Below are positions 5,501 through 8,187 of a stretch of 8,187 nucleotides of DNA, piece by piece. Source of the stretch: CAYWBU01 sp942491525 (GTDB lineage Bacteria; Desulfobacterota; Desulfomonilia; UBA1062); assembly GCA_942491525.1 (NCBI GenBank), contig CALOBW010000037.1, positions 1-8,187 on the forward strand. The letters run 5' to 3'. The number at the start of each line of letters is the position of its first letter. Positions within the stretch are counted from its first letter, which is position 1. Position numbers and translations under genes: made by a program. The notes below the pieces were generated by a model. It was not told the origin of the DNA, ran no database searches, and saw only the letters and a list, made by a program, of their open reading frames with translations.

Positions 5501-7006
5501 TTAAAGTTTCATCTTGTCCTTAATCCAAGCCTCAAGATCAGCAAAGCCTTCATCCAGACCGCCGTCCAGCAGCTTGAGGAACCCGGCTTCAGTGTAGAGC
5601 TCGGTCATGGTAGCAATGAAGCCCTTTTCGCAGTACTCAAAGTATGACTTCTTTATGCTGCGCACAATACCGTCAACAATCACATTAGTGGCCTCTTCAT
5701 CAGCCACATCAGCAGCAGTGATGCCGAGAGTCTGCAGGGTGTCACCGACGGTCTTGACCAGACCGAACATTCCATCCTGAATGGCGCCGCTCGGGAAGAG
5801 CATGTCAATCACCAGCTTGGCGATGTCGATGCCGGGACCGTAGCAGTGGACAGAGAAGGTATACATCTTCGTAACCAGACCCTCAACATACTCCTGATCC
5901 CAGAAAAGTTCGGGATTATCTTCGAAGTACTCAAAGCCCGACTCATAATTGGAAACCACATATACATACTTGGCCTCGATAACCTGGCCATCCTCATCCT
6001 TAAAGACCGGCATGAAACCATCAGGCTTTGCTTCACCGTCACCCGACACACAGATCGGAATGTTGTTAGCAAAATCCTTGACATAGACCTGAGGACCATC
6101 AACAGCAGTATAGGCATAGACAGCTTTGGTCGCGGCATCATTCTCCAGCTTCAGGTAATCACCCTCATTAGCCGCATAACCGGGCATTGAAGCGATACCA
6201 TTCGCTTTGAGGTAGTACGATGGATTGAAGCCCATCTGAGTGTACTTTTTATTTTTGATCTCAAACTGCTCAGCCAGAAACTCCAGAATTCCGATGAACT
6301 CTTCCATGCTCTTCTTGGCGCCCTCAAAATAGATCTGCTGACCGGCCTTGGCAACATCAAAGAACATATCGATTACTGAGTAGCGGTTGGGATCAAGGGG
6401 CGTGAACTTACAAAGAATCTCCTTGGCAATCTCCATCTGGGTGGTGGTGGCCGCTTCTGCCGCACCGAAGAAGAAGTCCAGCATGCTGATCTTTTCATCC
6501 AGGGTGGTCTGACTGAAACCGGACATGTCGCCGTTCATCATCTCCATTGCGATACTGGAGGCCAGGAATATCTCGGACTGCGCATCAACGCCGTCCCTAT
6601 AAAACTCCTCAAACATTGCATCCACAATTCTTCTGTTGGTATTGCTGTGCGCTTCAACCTCATCCATAATCTGCAGGAGAATGGTGCGCGCACCAGGATC
6701 TTCAACGCCAGTTTCAAAAATTTCACGGACAGTCGCAATATTGTGCTCATCAACTCTTTCGATAGAACCGGCAATATCTGTAATTTCGAGCAACTGCGTC
6801 AACTCTTCATAATTGCCCTCAACCGCCATGGCGACAGCAGCCGCAAAGGTCATATCAAATGCTGTGGCCTCTTTGGCAGCCTCAACCTGGGCTGAAGCCA
6901 GATAGGCCATCATTGCATCATCATCGCCATCACTGCCGCAGCCACTTAGCATACTCACGGCGACAGCCATTACCAGCATCAAAATCGAAGATCTAAACAT
7001 TTTCAT
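5501..7006 (-). CDS. Tandem helical-repeat lipoprotein with extra central domain, paralog 3 (unknown family)
   Basis: No named family is recognised. At 501 residues this is the longest of the array. It starts at ATG 7006, with AGGAGGA at 7014-7020 and 7 bases between. The signal peptide ends MLSG-C23, followed by GSDGDDD and an Ala-rich helix (AFDMTFAAAVAMAV) that aligns with the same region of paralogs 1 and 2. Gly at +2 fits outer-membrane sorting. Two copies of the helical motif start at residues 84 (RVDEHNIATVREIFETGV) and 185 (AATTTQMEIAKEILCKFT). Residues about 250-390 differ: they are rich in Tyr, Gly, Asn and Asp, look beta-rich (VYVKDF, KYVYVVSNYESGFEYF) and contain C319 and C388, a possible disulfide. 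A C-terminal helical part (about 391-501) follows. This looks like a helical-repeat lipoprotein that gained a globular domain, perhaps for ligand binding. Function is unknown. Confidence 0.9.
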   Translation of the reverse strand: MKMFRSSILMLVMAVAVSMLSGCGSDGDDDAMMAYLASAQVEAAKEATAFDMTFAAAVAMAVEGNYEELTQLLEITDIAGSIERVDEHNIATVREIFETGVEDPGARTILLQIMDEVEAHSNTNRRIVDAMFEEFYRDGVDAQSEIFLASSIAMEMMNGDMSGFSQTTLDEKISMLDFFFGAAEAATTTQMEIAKEILCKFTPLDPNRYSVIDMFFDVAKAGQQIYFEGAKKSMEEFIGILEFLAEQFEIKNKKYTQMGFNPSYYLKANGIASMPGYAANEGDYLKLENDAATKAVYAYTAVDGPQVYVKDFANNIPICVSGDGEAKPDGFMPVFKDEDGQVIEAKYVYVVSNYESGFEYFEDNPELFWDQEYVEGLVTKMYTFSVHCYGPGIDIAKLVIDMLFPSGAIQDGMFGLVKTVGDTLQTLGITAADVADEEATNVIVDGIVRSIKKSYFEYCEKGFIATMTELYTEAGFLKLLDGGLDEGFADLEAWIKDKMKL

Positions 7007-7233
7007 CGATGCGTCCTCCTAAGACTTGTATTCAAAACTTTTCTCGCCCCGTAGGCGTCTGTTCCTCAAAATCCAACCACTGGCAAAGAATTCACCAACG
7101 GCAAGTAAATAGCAATATACATGCCTAAGTTTAGTCTAAAAAAATCAACAACTTACACTGGAAGCAAGCCATTCTACAATCACAGGGGGAAATCTTTTGG
7201 ACACAAAAGGAAGAAATTCTTTCACCAAAACAA
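7007..7233. other. Upstream region of paralog 3
   Basis: AT-rich gap with no supported gene. It holds the strong AGGAGGA ribosome site (7014-7020). On the minus strand, TATATT at 7114-7119 could be a -10 element, but I find no matching -35 at 16-18 bases; it would give a leader of about 100 bases. One AGTGTAA lies near 7154-7160, a partial match to the repeat found before paralog 1. Confidence 0.35.
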
Positions 7234-7258
7234 AAAGGGCGCCCAATGGGCGCCCTTT
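7232..7258 (-). terminator. Intrinsic terminator of the 7280-8187 lipoprotein gene
   Basis: A perfect 11-bp stem (7234-7244 with 7248-7258, arms AAAGGGCGCCC/GGGCGCCCTTT) has loop AAT. On the minus strand it runs into TTTTTGTTTTGG. It begins 21 bases after the stop codon. This is the strongest of the four terminators in the array. Confidence 0.93.
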
Positions 7259-7279
7259 ACGAAATCAATAATATATATT

Positions 7280-8187
7280 CTATTTTGCGTACTTCTGAAT
7301 GAGCATAATAATTTTCTCAGGACTATTAACTATCCAGCCAACAATCTGAGGATTAAGATTAACTCCCCACTGAGCCAGACTGAGAACTACATCCACACAC
7401 CAGAAGGGGAAATCGCCAATGGCGGGAACACTCTTGATGCCGGCATAATCATCCGAATGAGGGATAATCAGAGTTAGAATTGCTCTGGCCAGAACAATCT
7501 GCTCAGTCTGAATCTTATTGGCCACATCAGCCAAAATCTCTACACCCTCTTTAACCTCAACCGGATCACCACTGAGCAGCTTCTGGCTTGCGAGAAGCAG
7601 ACCGTCATACACACCTTCAGCCAACTCACTGCGACGAACCTGAGCTTCATTGATAATCACAGCGATAGCGGCAATAAAATCAGCATAGGCATTGCCCTCT
7701 TTGACATCGCCATTCTCATCAGAACAGATTGCCAAAAGAATATCGGTGGCAATTGCCAGCTGCTCATCTTCAATCTGAGCTGCCAGATCAAGAATCTCCA
7801 TCAACGAGGCTTTGGCGCCCTCGAAATCTGAAGGAATGCCCTTCTGAAGGCTGGCAATCAGATCCAGCAACTGCAGATATGCAGTATCGCTATCATCAAC
7901 ATTACCATAAGGGTAACCAAGCGCCTCAAGCAGATCGCCAACCTTGGCAGCAACCTCGCTGTTCGCAATATCACCATTGAATGCAGACTCGAGAACATCC
8001 ATCACCTGCAGCTCGAGATCACCGGCATAGTTGCTCAACAAGGTCTCAATGGCTTCAAAGTTAAGGGCCGACTCAAGCAGCTGCTCCACATCCACCAGGG
8101 CAGCGCCCACATCAGCCTGCGCCTTAGCATGGGCAGCCTCAACAATGGCTACATAGGTCTCAAGATCAGCATTGCTAGCATCAACTG
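7280..8187 (-). CDS. Tandem helical-repeat protein, paralog 4, N-terminus outside window (unknown family)
   Basis: The reading frame is open from the window edge to the TAA at 7280-7282, giving 301 residues of a C-terminal part; the GTG at 8110 is internal and has no ribosome site. The signal peptide is not visible, so lipoprotein status is inferred from its paralogs. Numbering from the edge, the helical motif starts at residues 137 (QIEDEQLAIATDILLAIC) and 224 (KIQTEQIVLARAILTLII), 87 apart, the same spacing as two copies in paralog 2. The helix before the first copy (DFEGAKASLMEIL) resembles DFESLVKDLALLQEIL of paralog 1, so the shared unit is larger than the motif. The C-terminus is more hydrophobic than in the others (FPFWCVDVVLSLAQWGVNL). 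It has its own strong terminator. Function is unknown. Confidence 0.87.
   Translation of the reverse strand, partial: VDASNADLETYVAIVEAAHAKAQADVGAALVDVEQLLESALNFEAIETLLSNYAGDLELQVMDVLESAFNGDIANSEVAAKVGDLLEALGYPYGNVDDSDTAYLQLLDLIASLQKGIPSDFEGAKASLMEILDLAAQIEDEQLAIATDILLAICSDENGDVKEGNAYADFIAAIAVIINEAQVRRSELAEGVYDGLLLASQKLLSGDPVEVKEGVEILADVANKIQTEQIVLARAILTLIIPHSDDYAGIKSVPAIGDFPFWCVDVVLSLAQWGVNLNPQIVGWIVNSPEKIIMLIQKYAK

Noticed and set aside
7121..7477. Plus-strand open frame across the gap and the end of paralog 4
   Set aside because: It runs through a strong terminator hairpin and antisense to a supported gene, with a low-complexity Lys/Asn-rich product and no ribosome site.
7280..8110. Complete short gene starting at GTG 8110
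   Set aside because: The frame stays open to the window edge, there is no ribosome site at 8110, and the paralogs have longer N-terminal parts, so it is an internal codon.

Overview
All seven genes in this window lie on the minus strand, so transcription runs from high to low coordinates. The coding signals point to a diderm (LPS-type outer membrane) bacterium. There are four type II (lipoprotein) signal-peptide genes, an omptin-like outer-membrane beta-barrel protein, purine-rich Shine-Dalgarno sequences (GGAGG) and GC-rich intrinsic terminators. The Hsp33 sequence reminds me of versions from Desulfuromonas/Geobacter-type anaerobes, but that is a low-confidence impression. The taxon cannot be fixed from this window.

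Region A (about 2800-8187, moderately GC-rich genes separated by AT-rich gaps) is a tandem array of four divergent paralogous lipoprotein genes. In transcription order they are a partial gene at 7280-8187, then 5501-7006, 4244-5317 and 2819-3865. Each has its own terminator, and the three visible starts each have a strong ribosome binding site, so they look like separately controlled units. I recognise no known family. The three visible N-termini share a lipobox, a Ser/Asp-rich tether after the Cys and an Ala-rich helix. All four proteins carry two or three copies of a helical motif of about 18 residues, roughly (I/V)-x-x-x-(Q/N)-h-x-h-A-x-x-I-L-x-x-h (h = hydrophobic). Copies are spaced about 77-135 residues apart. 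This is the best candidate for an undescribed system: a lineage-specific, helical-repeat, probably outer-membrane lipoprotein family expanded in tandem.

Region B (1-2741, GC-rich) is a compact protein quality-control cluster: an HtpX-like M48 membrane metalloprotease (1806-2741), the redox-regulated chaperone Hsp33/HslO (860-1738), and an omptin-like outer-membrane protease (1-860, 3' end outside the window). The omptin start codon overlaps the hslO stop (TAATG). The omptin-like protein keeps both catalytic pairs of the family (D101/D103 and D234/H236). The M48 gene starts only about 32 bp past the terminator of the last lipoprotein gene, leaving little room for its own promoter. Read-through from the lipoprotein array is therefore a possible link between the two regions.

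No tRNA, rRNA, CRISPR array, insertion sequence or plus-strand gene could be supported. The longest gene-free stretch (3866-4243) is AT-rich and holds a terminator, a candidate promoter and an exact 9-bp direct repeat with a 10-bp period.
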